Numbered from the stretch's first letter, positions 8,848 through 18,627 are shown. The stretch: DNA of 64,000 bases from Streptomyces sp. ALI-76-A (GCF_030287445.1 NZ_JASVWB010000004.1:372001-436000); one strand, 5' to 3'. Translations and numbers: made by a program. Notes: generated by a model not told the origin, from the sequence alone.

Positions 8848-9897
8848 TCAGCCCTCCGGCCGGGTCCGTCCGTCCAGGGCGTCGAGCATGCGCAGGGCGT
8901 CCCGCAGGCCGTGTGGGCGCAGCAGGCGGGGGTCCTGGGAGCGCCCCCAGCCGGGACCGCTGAGCAGGACCCGGCTGTGTGTGCGGGCGCCGCGGATGCC
9001 CCACTGGGTGGCGGCGACGTGGCGCGCGAGCGGCAGGCTCGCCGTGGAACGGGACTGGGACCAGAGCACGACGGCGCCGGGACCCACGCGCTGCGACGCG
9101 GCGATCAGGGCTTCCGCCGGGACGGCGCTGCCGAGCATCAGCGTGGGCATGCCGCGCTCCGCGAGGACCGCGCTCAGCGCGTCGAGGGGCAGCGTGTGCT
9201 GCTCGCCGGGCAGACAGGCCAGCAGGACGGTCGGGACGGCCCGTGTGTCCGAGGCCTGGCGCGCCGGCGCGGCGGACACGTAGGCGTGGCGGAGCGCGGT
9301 GGAGATGTGCCAGGAGAGCAGGTGTTCGACCTCCACGTACCGGTCGCCTGCCGACTGCCACTTGCGGCCGACGGCCCGAAGCGTCGGAGCCAGGATCTCC
9401 TCCCACGCCACGACCAGCCCGTGAGTGCGGATCGCGGTGGTGAGCTGGTCCCGCACGGCCGCGGCGTCCAGCCGGACGGCGGCGCGCGCGAGCCCCTTGC
9501 ACTCCTGGCGCACCTCGCCGAGGGGCAGGCCGCTGCCGGACCGAGCGGCGCGAGCCACCGCCTGGCGGGCCGGTACGTCCGCCACCGCACCGCGCGGGGG
9601 CCCGGCCACGGAGGCCGGCACGGTGTGAGCGGTGTGCCTGCCCGCGTGCTCCTTGGCCGTCCGGGCCGCCTCGGCCGGGGGGACGCCCGCCGCCGTCAGC
9701 CGGCACATCTCGAGGACCATGGCGATGTCGCCGGGGGACCACCGGCGGTGGCGGCCGTCGGCCCGGTGCGCCGGGCCGAGCCCGTAGCGGCGGTCCCAGG
9801 ACCGCAGCGTCGTGGGCGACACGCCCAGCCGCCTCGCGAGGAAGCCGGTGGTCACCCCCGCCTCCGGTACGGCGGCGTCCGGGTCCCGGCGGCTCAT
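8848..9897 (-). CDS. litR: MerR-family B12-binding light regulator LitR
   Basis: This 349-residue regulator has a MerR-type winged helix (about residues 15-65, with LRSWDRRYGLG) followed by a cobalamin-binding module. In CarH/LitR proteins adenosylcobalamin holds a DNA-binding tetramer in the dark, and light breaks it apart, releasing carotenoid promoters. The cap-domain W and EH are present (W180, E191, H192). The GEQH motif retains the lower-ligand histidine H234, so B12 binding is plausible. It lies directly downstream of crtEIBV on the same strand, as expected for LitR. The ATG at 9897 was chosen because GGGAGG lies about 10 bases upstream; the frame extends to a GTG at 9915. Confidence 0.85.
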   Translation of the reverse strand: MSRRDPDAAVPEAGVTTGFLARRLGVSPTTLRSWDRRYGLGPAHRADGRHRRWSPGDIAMVLEMCRLTAAGVPPAEAARTAKEHAGRHTAHTVPASVAGPPRGAVADVPARQAVARAARSGSGLPLGEVRQECKGLARAAVRLDAAAVRDQLTTAIRTHGLVVAWEEILAPTLRAVGRKWQSAGDRYVEVEHLLSWHISTALRHAYVSAAPARQASDTRAVPTVLLACLPGEQHTLPLDALSAVLAERGMPTLMLGSAVPAEALIAASQRVGPGAVVLWSQSRSTASLPLARHVAATQWGIRGARTHSRVLLSGPGWGRSQDPRLLRPHGLRDALRMLDALDGRTRPEG

Positions 9898-10239
9898 GTC
9901 CACACGGCCTCCCACGCGGGCAGGGCGGAACCGGTGTGGTCCCGGCGCGTGGGGAGGTGGCGGACGTTCACGCTCACGAGATCCGCCGGCGGTGTTCTGC
10001 GCACGTTCGTCGTGGCCGGTCGCCGTGTCCGCGCACGGCGTCCGCGAGGCGGCCGACGCGCTGGGCCGAGGGGTGGTGCGGCGGACGGGTACGCCCGACT
10101 TCGATCACGCGTGACTCCGTTCCCCTCACGCGACCGGCGGCGGTCGTCGTGCCGGCCATGACACTTCTGTTCCGTACCGGTGGGCCCGGCGGATGCACGG
10201 GTCCCGGTACTGGCTGCGCCACCCCGTTCCCCTCCCCGC
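9898..10239. other. Intergenic region between crtV and litR
   Basis: This gap of 342 bp must hold the litR promoter unless litR is read through from crtV. I see no gene. A single TTCGAT element occurs at 10100-10105, similar to the repeated unit in front of the sigma gene, but it is not repeated here. Confidence 0.5.
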
Positions 10240-11292
10240 TCAGCCGGGGAACCGTCCCGTGGAGCGCAGCAGCCAGCGGCGTTGCGCGTAGGCGAGGTCG
10301 TCGCGCCACAGGCGTCCGGCGGCTGCCGCCATGAACGGGCGCAGTAGCGGGGCCGCTCTGCGGACCGCGGTGAAGCCGGGCCGTTCGGAGGACGCCAGGA
10401 CCGCTTCGACGACGGCGGTGCGCGGGCGGCCCAGGGCGTCCGGGCCGAGCGGGGTGGCGTGCGTCTCCACGACGGAACCCCGGCCTTCGCCCTCGGTGAT
10501 GTGCATGACCACCGTCCGTGGTCCGGGGGTGGTGAAGACCGCCCGGACCGGCACCACGAGCCGTCCGGCGACCTTGAAGGAGACGTCGACGGTGAAGCCG
10601 TCGGTGTCCGCGTCCGGCGTGCCGACGACCGTCAGGTCGACGAAGGAGTACGGATGGAACCAGGCCCCGTGCCAGGGGTCCAGCCGGTTGGCCACGATGT
10701 CCTCGGGCTCACAGGTCCCCACCCCGGTGTAGACGGCCGCGACCGAACGCGACAGGTCCGGGCGGGGCGGGACGACAGGGGCCTCCAGGGGCGCCTCGCC
10801 GGCCACTTCGTCCAGCCGCACCCAGACGAGCACACCGTCGTCGTACACGGGCAGCGGCTCCCAGCCGGCGGCCGGTGCGCCGTTCAGGGCCAGGCCGTGC
10901 CAGTGGCAGACGAGCGTTCCGCAGCGCACCGGGCTGTCGGCCAGCGGCGCGCCCAGGTGCGGGCAGACACCGGGACCCGCCACGAGCCGGCCGTCGGCGG
11001 TGCGCCACACGACGATCTCGCGGTCGGCGACGGTGCCGGACAGCGGCCGGTCGTCGCGGACGTCGCGCGTCGCGCCCACGACGAACCAGTTGCCCGACGG
11101 ACGGGTCTGGGCACGCTTCAGGGCTTCGGCGATCACCGCGGGCCGCGCCTGGCGCCAGGTCGGCTGCTGTTGTTCCCAGCGCACGGGCCGTCGGCGCAGT
11201 GACAGCGGCACACGACCCGCCGCAGACCGGGAAGCACGGCCCGGAAGCGACAGCGGACCCTGGCCCGGCGCGGGCCGTCGACGGGGTTTCAC
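10240..11292 (-). CDS. crtV: Rieske [2Fe-2S] protein CrtV of the carotenoid cluster
   Basis: This 350-residue protein has an N-terminal Rieske domain with CPH (C110, H112) and CHWHG (C129, H132) motifs. A C-terminal domain of about 190 residues is peculiar to actinobacterial carotenoid clusters (DUF5914 type, from memory). The start GTG overlaps the crtB stop in GTGA, giving translational coupling. It occupies the crtV slot of the Streptomyces crtEIBV operon, whose role in isorenieratene synthesis is not firmly established. The Rieske centre suggests an oxygenase-type oxidation of a carotenoid or electron transfer to one of the desaturases; that is inference. Confidence 0.82.
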   Translation of the reverse strand: MKPRRRPAPGQGPLSLPGRASRSAAGRVPLSLRRRPVRWEQQQPTWRQARPAVIAEALKRAQTRPSGNWFVVGATRDVRDDRPLSGTVADREIVVWRTADGRLVAGPGVCPHLGAPLADSPVRCGTLVCHWHGLALNGAPAAGWEPLPVYDDGVLVWVRLDEVAGEAPLEAPVVPPRPDLSRSVAAVYTGVGTCEPEDIVANRLDPWHGAWFHPYSFVDLTVVGTPDADTDGFTVDVSFKVAGRLVVPVRAVFTTPGPRTVVMHITEGEGRGSVVETHATPLGPDALGRPRTAVVEAVLASSERPGFTAVRRAAPLLRPFMAAAAGRLWRDDLAYAQRRWLLRSTGRFPG

Positions 11293-12296
11293 GCGACCTT
11301 CTCGGGTGTCGGCGCGGGCTCGGTCCGTTCCGGTCCGGCGGGCAGCGGGCGGCTCCCCGCCCCGCGTGCGCGCAGCCTGGCCGCGACCACCCGGGTGAGA
11401 CCGTCGAGGGCGACGGCGGCGCGACGGCGTCGCGGGACGGCGGCGCGGCGGTGGACCGAGCGGTAGCCGTCCTCGGCGACCGAGTCCAGGATCCCCCCGT
11501 ACAGGACGAACGCCGTGCGGACGCAGGGGCGGGACACCGGGTCGAGCAGGGCGATACCCGGTGCCGCTTCGTGGTAGAGCCGGCGTGTCAGCTGCTCGAA
11601 CTCCCGCAGCGCGGCGACGACGCGGCGGTCGGACCGTCCGGTGTCGCGGCTCCAGCACAGCAGCGGGCGGTCCACGCCGTGCGCCGCCAGCAGGTCGGCG
11701 GGCAGATAGACGCGGCCGCGGTCGAGGTCCTCACCGACGTCCCGGAGGAAGTTCGTCAGCTGGAAGGCCACACCGAGGGCCGCGGCGTGCGGGGCCGCCT
11801 CCTCGCGGGGGACGACCGTGCCGAGCACCGGCAGCATCTCCAGGCCGATCACCTCCGCCGAGCCGTAGGTGTAGGTGCGCAGGTCGGCGTAGGTGGCGTA
11901 CCCGGTGACATCCAGGTCGGCGCGCATGGAGGCCATGAAGTCGGCGAAGTGCCGGTGGTCGATGGCGTACCGGCGCGCCGTGTCGGCCAGGGCGCGGACC
12001 ACCGGCTCGTCGCTGGTCCCCTCCCGCAGCCCCGTCTCCAGTTCCCGCTCCAGGCGCAGCAGCCGGGCCGAGCGGTCCTCGGCGGTGACCGCCGTATCGA
12101 GCGCGTCGACGATGTCGTCGGCCCAGCGGGCGAAGCCGTACAGGGCGTGCACGGCGGGTCTGCGCTCCACCGGCAGCAGTCGGGTGGCGAGGAAGTACGT
12201 CTTGCCGTGCCGGGCGTTGAGCCGCCGACACCGGGCGTAGGCCTGTCGCAGGGCGGGATCGGTGACGCCGGCGGCGTCGAGTTCGCGGTCGGTCAC
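11289..12296 (-). CDS. crtB: Phytoene synthase CrtB
   Basis: This 335-residue enzyme condenses two geranylgeranyl diphosphates head-to-head to phytoene, the first committed carotenoid step. Both Asp-rich Mg-diphosphate motifs are present, DDIVD (60-64) and DVGED (186-190, within [11 protein letters not shown]). The RxYLP signature RVYLPADLL follows. The GTG start overlaps the crtI stop in GTGA and is preceded by AAAGGAGG, an excellent ribosome-binding site. A basic, proline-rich tail after about residue 290 is longer than in typical CrtB. Confidence 0.95.
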   Translation of the reverse strand: MTDRELDAAGVTDPALRQAYARCRRLNARHGKTYFLATRLLPVERRPAVHALYGFARWADDIVDALDTAVTAEDRSARLLRLERELETGLREGTSDEPVVRALADTARRYAIDHRHFADFMASMRADLDVTGYATYADLRTYTYGSAEVIGLEMLPVLGTVVPREEAAPHAAALGVAFQLTNFLRDVGEDLDRGRVYLPADLLAAHGVDRPLLCWSRDTGRSDRRVVAALREFEQLTRRLYHEAAPGIALLDPVSRPCVRTAFVLYGGILDSVAEDGYRSVHRRAAVPRRRRAAVALDGLTRVVAARLRARGAGSRPLPAGPERTEPAPTPEKVA

Positions 12297-13858
12297 GCGG
12301 GCCTCCTTTCCTCGGCGCTGCGCGCAACGGGTCGCGGCCGGGCTCCGGGACGGGCGGCTCCGGGACGGGACGGGCGGCCGGCGCCCGTGATCCGGGCTGC
12401 GGCCAGTTTCCCGGACAGCAGCACGGTCGGCACGCCGACGCCGGGCGTGGTGCCGCACCCGGCGAGGACCGCGTTGGCGGTGCCGCGGACCAGGTTGCGG
12501 GGCCGGAAGGGCCCGGTCTGCGCGAAGGTGTGGGCGGCGGAGAACGGGGTTCCCGCGGCGTGTCCCCGCGCCTGCCAGTCGGCCGGAGTCACCATGCACT
12601 GCTCCTGCACGGCGGAGGCGATGCCGTCGAGTCCCCGTCGGTCCAGCTCCGCCAGCAGGCTGTCGCGGTAGCCCGGGGCCAGGTCGCCCCACTCGACCGC
12701 GCCGGGGCCGAGGGCGGTGTTCGGGCAGGGGGCCAGGATGTAGTGCAGATGCCGTCCGGGCGGGGCGAGGCTCGGGTCGGTGGTGGTCGGACGGGTGATG
12801 AGGAGCGAGGGGTCGCTCATGAGCCGGCCGCTCTCGGTGAGCTCGTGGAACGTCCGCCGCCATGCCGCGCCGAAGGAGATCGTGTGGTGGCCGAGCCACG
12901 GCCAGGTGCGGTCCGTGCCGGCGTGCAGGACCACGGCGGACGGTGAGTACCGCAGCCGTACGGGGCGTTTCGGGGCGTGGCCGAGCAGGCGGTAGGCGAC
13001 GGGCAGGTCAGGGGTGAGGACCACGGCGTCGCAGGCGATGCGGCCGTGTGCGGTGACGACGGCCGTGACCCGGTCGCCGGAGCGCTCCAGACGGGTGACC
13101 GGCTCCTCGAAGCGCAGGTCGGCTCCGGCCGCCGCGGCGGCGTCCGCCATGGCGCGGGGCAGGGCGTGCATGCCGCCGCGCGGGAAGTACACGCCGGACA
13201 CGGTGTCCATGTAGGCGATGACGGCGTAGGCGGCCAGGGCCCGGGCCGGCGGCACGCCCGCGTACAGGGCCTGGAAGGAGAAGACCCGCCGCAGTCGTTC
13301 GTCACGCACGAAGCCGCCGATACGGGCGTCCAGGCGGCCGAACCCGCCGAGCGCGGCGAGCCGGGCCAGGTCGGGGGTCAGCAACTGGAAGGGGGAGTCG
13401 AAGTTGACGTCGATGAAACGGCGCATCTGCGCCCGGTAGAGCTTCTCGAGCCAGTCGCGCAGCTTGCGGTACCCGGCGGCCTCCCGTGCCCCGGCGAACC
13501 GTTCGACCTCCGCCTCCATCGCCTCGGCGCCGGTGTGGACGTCGAGGGAGGCGCCGTCGGCGAACCGGGCCCGGTAGGCGGGGTGCAGCGGCACCAGGTC
13601 GACGCGGGCGCGCAGGCTGTCCCCGACGGCGGCGAACGCCTCGTCGGCGAGGTGCGGCATCGTGAGCACGGTGGGGCCGGTGTCGATGCGGTAGCCGTGC
13701 CGCTCCAGCAGTCCGGCGCGTCCGCCGGGAGACGCGTCGCGCTCGACCACGGTCACCCGGCGTCCGGCGCCCAGGAGGTGCAGGGCGGCCGCCAGTCCGG
13801 ACAGACCGGCACCGACGACCACGACATGGTCGGTGCGACCGGGGACGGTGCGGGTCAT
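12293..13858 (-). CDS. crtI: Phytoene desaturase CrtI
   Basis: This 521-residue FAD enzyme converts phytoene to lycopene by successive desaturations. The N-terminal dinucleotide fold is [16 protein letters not shown] (residues 12-27) followed by [11 protein letters not shown]. The C-terminal FAD-contact region is [20 protein letters not shown]. The ATG start overlaps the crtE stop as ATGA. A tail of about 30 Arg/Pro/Ala-rich residues follows the conserved core. The protein is membrane-associated in the family, although no helix is obvious. Confidence 0.95.
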   Translation of the reverse strand: MTRTVPGRTDHVVVVGAGLSGLAAALHLLGAGRRVTVVERDASPGGRAGLLERHGYRIDTGPTVLTMPHLADEAFAAVGDSLRARVDLVPLHPAYRARFADGASLDVHTGAEAMEAEVERFAGAREAAGYRKLRDWLEKLYRAQMRRFIDVNFDSPFQLLTPDLARLAALGGFGRLDARIGGFVRDERLRRVFSFQALYAGVPPARALAAYAVIAYMDTVSGVYFPRGGMHALPRAMADAAAAAGADLRFEEPVTRLERSGDRVTAVVTAHGRIACDAVVLTPDLPVAYRLLGHAPKRPVRLRYSPSAVVLHAGTDRTWPWLGHHTISFGAAWRRTFHELTESGRLMSDPSLLITRPTTTDPSLAPPGRHLHYILAPCPNTALGPGAVEWGDLAPGYRDSLLAELDRRGLDGIASAVQEQCMVTPADWQARGHAAGTPFSAAHTFAQTGPFRPRNLVRGTANAVLAGCGTTPGVGVPTVLLSGKLAAARITGAGRPSRPGAARPGARPRPVARSAEERRPA

Positions 13859-15318
13859 CGGGGGGTCTCCTGGTCCGTGGCGGTGAGCAGCAGCGATACG
13901 GGGACCACGTGGTGCCGGGTGGTGCCGCCCGGGAACGCGGCTGAGGTGCCGCCCGGCGGCGTCGCCGGTGTCCCGCCCGCCTCCACCGCCGTTGTGCCGT
14001 CGGGGTGTGCCGCTGGTGTCCCGCCCGGGTCCGCCGCTGTCGTGCCGCCCGGCTGCGCCGCTGATGTGCCGGCGGCGGAGCGCAGCAGGGCGTGCAGGTG
14101 TCGCCGGCCGTGCGGGTCGAGCGTGGCGGCGTCGAGGTGCCGCAGCCCCTGCGCCACCAGCCGGTCGATCTTGGACTCCACGGTCTCGCGTGCCCCGGTG
14201 GCCGTGAACACCTCGCGCACGGCGGCCAGCTCGGTCTCGGAGGCGTCGGACCGGCCGAGCGTCCCGCGCAGCACGGCGAGGGCGCCCGGGTCGTCCGCCG
14301 TCTCGGCCCGCGCCTGGGCGACGGCGGCGAGGTAGGTGGGCTTGCCGCTGCGCAGGTCGCCGCCGGACGGTTTGCCGGTGTCGCGAGGGTCGCCGAACAC
14401 GTCGAGGAGGTCGTCCCGCAGCTGGAAGGCCAGGCCGACGCAGCGCCCCGCCGAGCACAGCGCCCGGGTGGTCGCGGGATCCGCGTCGGCCAGGGCGGCG
14501 CCCAGCGCGAGCGGACGTTCCACCGAGTACAGGGCGCTCTTGAGGCAGGCGGCGCGGATCGCGCGGACGAGAGAGCGCGCCGACGTGGCCTCGCCGTGGA
14601 CGTCCAGGTACTGCCCGGCGACCATCTCCGTCCGCATGGCGCTCCACAGCTGCCGTACCCGCCGTACGGTGTGCGCCGGCAGCTCGGTCTCCGCCAGCAC
14701 GTCGTCCGCCCAGGCCAGGGCCAGGTCACCGGCCAGGATGGCGGCGGCCCGGCCGAGGCGCGTCCCGCGCGGTCCGTGGTCGGCCCCGGCGTACTGGGCC
14801 GCCACGTCGACGTGCAGGGCGGGACGGCCGCGGCGCAGCGACGCGTCGTCCATCACGTCGTCGTGGACGAGGGCGCAGGTCTGGATGAGTTCCAGGGCGG
14901 CTCCGACCCGCAGGGCGGCTCGCGTCGCCGGGGGCTCCGCGCCGCCGCAGGCGCGCAGCGCCCACCACACGAGACGGGGACGGCTGAGCTTGCCGCCGTA
15001 CTGGGTGAAGCGGGCGACGCGGGCGGCCAGGTCCTGCGCGAAGAGGGGATCGACGGTCTCGGCCGCGGCCACCCGCTCCGTGAGCAGCTCGCTGAGCACA
15101 CCCAGCACGGCACCGGCGACGTCCGCGTCCACGGTCCGCGCGTCGTCCGTGCCGGCCTGGTGCGCGTCAGCGGCAGCGTCAGCGGCAGTGGCGGACAGGG
15201 TGGCGTGGGGTCGGTCGGGTCGGTCGGGGGAGCCGTGCCCGGGGACGAGGTGGTCGCGCGGACGGCGGTCCGCGCGGTGTTCCCTGGCCGCGGTGGGGCT
15301 CATGCCGGTTCCCCTCAT
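13855..15318 (-). CDS. crtE: Geranylgeranyl diphosphate synthase CrtE
   Basis: This trans-prenyltransferase elongates allylic diphosphates with IPP to C20 GGPP. The first and second Asp-rich motifs are DDVMD (153-157) and DDLLD (302-306), numbering from the ATG at 15318. The core is flanked by unusual extensions: about 60 N-terminal residues, and a C-terminal tail (residues 417-468) built of repeated GGTxAAxP units. GAGG precedes the ATG at 15318 and AGGGG precedes the ATG at 15303, so either may be used; the ATG at 15354 has no ribosome-binding site. It heads the crtEIBV operon, divergent from the sigma gene. Confidence 0.95.
   Translation of the reverse strand: MRGTGMSPTAAREHRADRRPRDHLVPGHGSPDRPDRPHATLSATAADAAADAHQAGTDDARTVDADVAGAVLGVLSELLTERVAAAETVDPLFAQDLAARVARFTQYGGKLSRPRLVWWALRACGGAEPPATRAALRVGAALELIQTCALVHDDVMDDASLRRGRPALHVDVAAQYAGADHGPRGTRLGRAAAILAGDLALAWADDVLAETELPAHTVRRVRQLWSAMRTEMVAGQYLDVHGEATSARSLVRAIRAACLKSALYSVERPLALGAALADADPATTRALCSAGRCVGLAFQLRDDLLDVFGDPRDTGKPSGGDLRSGKPTYLAAVAQARAETADDPGALAVLRGTLGRSDASETELAAVREVFTATGARETVESKIDRLVAQGLRHLDAATLDPHGRRHLHALLRSAAGTSAAQPGGTTAADPGGTPAAHPDGTTAVEAGGTPATPPGGTSAAFPGGTTRHHVVPVSLLLTATDQETPR
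13915..14070 (-). repeat. In-frame repeats in the CrtE C-terminal tail
   Basis: About six units of roughly 8 codons, consensus P-G-G-T-x-A-A-x, are repeated at the end of crtE. Individual copies read QPGGTTAAD, PGGTPAAH and PPGGTSAAF. They lie beyond the prenyltransferase fold and are expected to be disordered. Confidence 0.75.
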
Positions 15319-15645
15319 CGAGATCCTCACGATCGGAGCAGGAGGCTTTGTCATCGGTTCGGCGCGGAGCGCGGTGACGGATGCGGCACGGCACGAAAAG
15401 CGGGAGAGACGTGAACCGCGCCTCGTCGATGTATGAGCGCGAACGGTCTGTGCCTGTCAGTGAGTGTCATCGCCCGACCTGTCTCTCCCACGTGTTTGCG
15501 ACTGCCATTCCCTGCGGGTGACGGCAGCGAGGTGACGCCATTCGATGCACTTTCGATGCGAGTTGGTGAGGCTGCGTCGAAATCTCCACCGTGACAGAGG
15601 TCCAGTCGCTCCTGGGCGACCACCAGGCCCAGCAGAGGAGTAGCC
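15319..15645. promoter_or_regulatory. Divergent crtE / sigma-factor promoter region with 11-bp direct repeats
   Basis: This 327-bp region must contain promoters for both carotenoid arms. TTCGATGC occurs at 15541-15548 and again at 15552-15559, an 11-bp period. A weaker third unit beginning TTGGTG follows at 15563. Direct repeats of 11 bp are the hallmark of CarH/LitR operators. The repeats sit about 85-105 bp before the sigma gene ATG, where repression by LitR would be expected. The promoters themselves could not be placed with confidence. Confidence 0.55.
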
Positions 15646-16362
15646 ATGACGACCGCACGACAAACCAGCGCGGACTTCCTCCACGATGCCGCGCCCGGGG
15701 TGCCGGAGGGGCAGCGGCCGGTCGACACGGACCAGCGGGAGGCCGACCTCGTCACCGGGTTCCGGGCCGGTGACGAGGCCTGTCTCGAGCTCGTCTACCA
15801 CCGCTGGGCCCCTCTCGTGCACGCCCTCGCACGGCGCTCGCTGGGAGGTGACAGGGAGGCGGAGGACGTCACCCAACTGGTGTTCCTCGCGGCGTGGCGG
15901 GGGAGGGGCGGATTCGCTCCCGAGCGCGGGCCCCTGTCGGCGTGGCTCGTGGGCATCACACGCCGGAAGATCGCGGACGCGCTCGCGGCCCGTACCCGGC
16001 GCACCGAACTGGTCGCCGCCGCGGGCGCGACATTGCGGCTGACCGTGCCGGGAGTGGTCCCCGGCCCGGAGACACGACTGGACCACGTCCTGCTCGCCGA
16101 GGAACTGGCACGGCTTCCGCGAGCCCAGCGACAGGTGCTGAACCTCGCCTTCTACGACGACCTCACCCAGGCCCAGATCGCCGAGCGCACGGGCTGGCCG
16201 CTCGGCACGGTCAAGAGCCATGCCCGCCGGGGGCTGCACCGCCTCGCCCGCCGACTGGAGAACGACGGACTCGACCGGGACGGACCGCGGAAGGCCGGGC
16301 CGCGGGAGGACGGACCCGAGGCGGAAGCCGCGAAGGACGGCACCCGCGACTGCGTTGCGTGA
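15646..16362 (+). CDS. litS: ECF sigma factor of the carotenoid locus (LitS-like)
   Basis: This 238-residue sigma factor has region 2 at about residues 45-115 (DVTQLVFLAAW) and region 4 at about 153-203 (LTQAQIAERTGWPLGTVKSH). AGGAG precedes the ATG. By position it corresponds to LitS, the light-induced ECF sigma that drives crt transcription in S. coelicolor, where LitR controls litS. Here it sits between crtE and crtY rather than beside litR. No anti-sigma gene follows, so control is probably transcriptional. The C-terminal 30 residues are charged and non-conserved. The symbol is assigned by context. Confidence 0.8.
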   Translation: MTTARQTSADFLHDAAPGVPEGQRPVDTDQREADLVTGFRAGDEACLELVYHRWAPLVHALARRSLGGDREAEDVTQLVFLAAWRGRGGFAPERGPLSAWLVGITRRKIADALAARTRRTELVAAAGATLRLTVPGVVPGPETRLDHVLLAEELARLPRAQRQVLNLAFYDDLTQAQIAERTGWPLGTVKSHARRGLHRLARRLENDGLDRDGPRKAGPREDGPEAEAAKDGTRDCVA

Positions 16363-16538
16363 CCGCCGCGCGGGAGACGATGCGCTACAAAGACCTGGGC
16401 CCGCCGGGCCGGTTGCCTCGTTCCGGCAGACCGCACCCGTCCGCGCTCGACCGCGTCCGAACGGGTACCCCACAGGGAATGGTCCGGCAGGCGAATGGTC
16501 GGGCAGGCGCTGTGGCGCCGCGGGAGGAGGGAGCGGTC

Positions 16539-17732
16539 GTGCTGGAGGCGGACGTCGCCATCATCGGAGCGGGAGCCGCGGGACTGTCCCTGGCCCACCG
16601 GCTGGCCCGCCCCGCGCCGGGATCCCGCCGGCTGTCCACCGTCCTGCTGGACGCCCCGCCGGGCCCGCTGCGTCCGCCCCGGCGCACCTGGTGCTTCTGG
16701 GAGCCGGACCGGGGCCGCTACGACGCCGCCGTCACCTCCTCGTGGCGGTGCCTGCGCGTCCACCGGCCCACAGGAGGGGCCGTCGAGGACGACATCTCCC
16801 CGCTGCGCTACAAGATGATCCGTTCGGAGGACTTCGAGCGCCTCGTCGCGCACGACCTCGCGCGGGGGCGCGGGGTGCGGCGGCTGGAGGCGGCGGTCGA
16901 GAGCGTGGAGGGACTGCCGCGGGGCGCTCGGGTGGAGGGCCGTACGGCGGACGGCCGCCCCCTGTCCCTGCGGGCCCGCTGGGTGTTCGACTCCCGTCCG
17001 CTGGGCAGCCTCCCCGCCGCCCGGACGACCCTGCTCCAGCACTTCCACGGCTGGTTCGTCCGTACCGACCGTCCGGTGTTCGACCCGGCCCGGGTGGAGC
17101 TGATGGACTTCCGCACGGCTCAGCCCCGCAGGGGCCTGTCCTTCGGCTACGTCCTGCCCACCGGCTCGCGGCAGGCCCTGGTGGAGTACACCGAGTTCTC
17201 TCCCGCGGTGCTGCCCCGCGACGGGTACGAGTCGGCGCTGCGTGACTACACCTCGGCCGTGCTCGGCCTGGGCGATTTCGAGATCGTCGACACCGAGACC
17301 GGTGTGATCCCCATGACCGACGCCCCGTTCGCGCGCGAGACGGCGCCGTCGGTCTTCCGTATCGGCGCGGCGGGAGGAGCCACCCGGCCGTCGACGGGCT
17401 ACACCTTCGCCGGCGTGCAACGGCAGACCGCGGCCGTCGCGGCCGCGCTGCGGCGGGGACGACGTCCGGTGCCGCCACGGCCCCACTCGGCGCGGTCGCG
17501 CGCCATGGACGCCGTCCTGCTGCACGCCCTCGACAGCGGCCTGGTGGACGGCGCCGCCTTCTTCTCCCGCCTGTTCGCCCAGATCCCGATGGTCCGCCTG
17601 CTGCGCTTCCTCGACGGCGGAACCCGGCTGCACGAGGAACTCGGCATCGGCCTGCGCACGCCCGTCCTGCCCATGCTCCGTGCCGCCGTCGAAGTGTCCC
17701 GGCTGCCCCGACGCCCCTTCGACGGACCCTGA
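16539..17732 (+). CDS. crtY: Lycopene beta-cyclase CrtY
   Basis: This 397-residue flavoprotein cyclises both ends of lycopene to beta-carotene. The FAD fold is DVAIIGAGAAGLSLAHRLA (from residue 5), and the bacterial CrtY signatures RTWCFWEPD, GVIPMTDAPF and GGATRPSTGYTF are present. The GTG at 16539 was chosen because GAGGAGG lies eight bases upstream. An in-frame ATG at 16380 would add a poorly conserved extension. It lies downstream of the sigma gene and upstream of crtT and crtU. Confidence 0.93.
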   Translation: MLEADVAIIGAGAAGLSLAHRLARPAPGSRRLSTVLLDAPPGPLRPPRRTWCFWEPDRGRYDAAVTSSWRCLRVHRPTGGAVEDDISPLRYKMIRSEDFERLVAHDLARGRGVRRLEAAVESVEGLPRGARVEGRTADGRPLSLRARWVFDSRPLGSLPAARTTLLQHFHGWFVRTDRPVFDPARVELMDFRTAQPRRGLSFGYVLPTGSRQALVEYTEFSPAVLPRDGYESALRDYTSAVLGLGDFEIVDTETGVIPMTDAPFARETAPSVFRIGAAGGATRPSTGYTFAGVQRQTAAVAAALRRGRRPVPPRPHSARSRAMDAVLLHALDSGLVDGAAFFSRLFAQIPMVRLLRFLDGGTRLHEELGIGLRTPVLPMLRAAVEVSRLPRRPFDGP

Positions 17733-17895
17733 CGGCATGCGCGGCGATCCGCACGTCCTGACCCGGCCGGCCACGGGCGTCCCGACCGCGCGAAGCCCCC
17801 GACACCTGGTTCCCGCCCGCCCCCGCTGCCGGACCCGTCCGCACCCGCACCCGCCCCCCACCCCATCCCTCACCACTCCCGCACCTGGAGACGGC

Positions 17896-18627
17896 ATGAC
17901 CCTGCTGCGTGACGCGGACCTGGCCGCCGCGTTCGACCATGCGGCGCACAGCTACGACACGCTGGTGGCCGCCAACCCCGGCTACCACGCCCACCTGCGC
18001 CGCTCGGCCCGCCGGCTCGGTCTGCCCCGCCCCGGCCGCGGCCTGCGCGTGCTGGACCTCGGCTGCGGCACGGGCGCGTCCACCGCGGCTCTGTGCGCCG
18101 TGCTGCCGGAGGCCGACATCACGGCCGTGGACGCCTCCGCCGGCATGCTGGAGCGCGCCCGGGCCAAGTCCTGGCCGCCGGGCGTCAGGTTCGTGTGCGC
18201 TCCGGTGGAGGCCCTCCCGGAGGCGAGGGTCGAAGGACCCTTCGACGCGGTGTTCGCCGCCTACCTCTTCCGCAACGTGGCGGACCCCGACGCCGTCCTC
18301 GCCACCGTCCACGACCTGCTCGCGCCGCACGGCCGGCTCGCCGTGCACGAGTACGCCCTCAGCGGCCGCCCCGGCCACCGCGCGGTCTGGACGGCCGTGT
18401 GCCGAGGGCTGGTGCTGCCCGTCGCCACCGCACTCGGTGACGGCGAGCTGTACCGCCATCTGTGGCGCAGCGTCGTCGACTTCGACACCGTGGACCGCTT
18501 CACCCGACGGGTCCGGGCAGCCGGCTTCGACCAGGTGCGGTCCCTGCCGCTGCCCGGCTGGCAGACCGGCATCACCCACACCGTCGTCGGCCGCCGCGCC
18601 GGCTCCCCCGCCGGGGTGACGTCTTGA
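17896..18627 (+). CDS. crtT: SAM-dependent methyltransferase CrtT
   Basis: This 243-residue class I methyltransferase has the SAM motif RVLDLGCGTG (51-60), followed by ITAVDASAGMLERAR. It sits between crtY and crtU as in the S. griseus and S. coelicolor clusters. The exact methylation step is not demonstrated, because CrtU itself carries the ring desaturase/methyl-migration role. GGAG lies a few bases before the ATG. It is coupled to crtU by a 4-base overlap. Confidence 0.88.
   Translation: MTLLRDADLAAAFDHAAHSYDTLVAANPGYHAHLRRSARRLGLPRPGRGLRVLDLGCGTGASTAALCAVLPEADITAVDASAGMLERARAKSWPPGVRFVCAPVEALPEARVEGPFDAVFAAYLFRNVADPDAVLATVHDLLAPHGRLAVHEYALSGRPGHRAVWTAVCRGLVLPVATALGDGELYRHLWRSVVDFDTVDRFTRRVRAAGFDQVRSLPLPGWQTGITHTVVGRRAGSPAGVTS

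Noticed and set aside
15646..16362. Considered naming the sigma gene crtS
   Set aside because: The crtS sigma described in S. griseus is, as I recall, of the stress-response SigB type, whereas this is a short ECF protein beside a LitR homologue.
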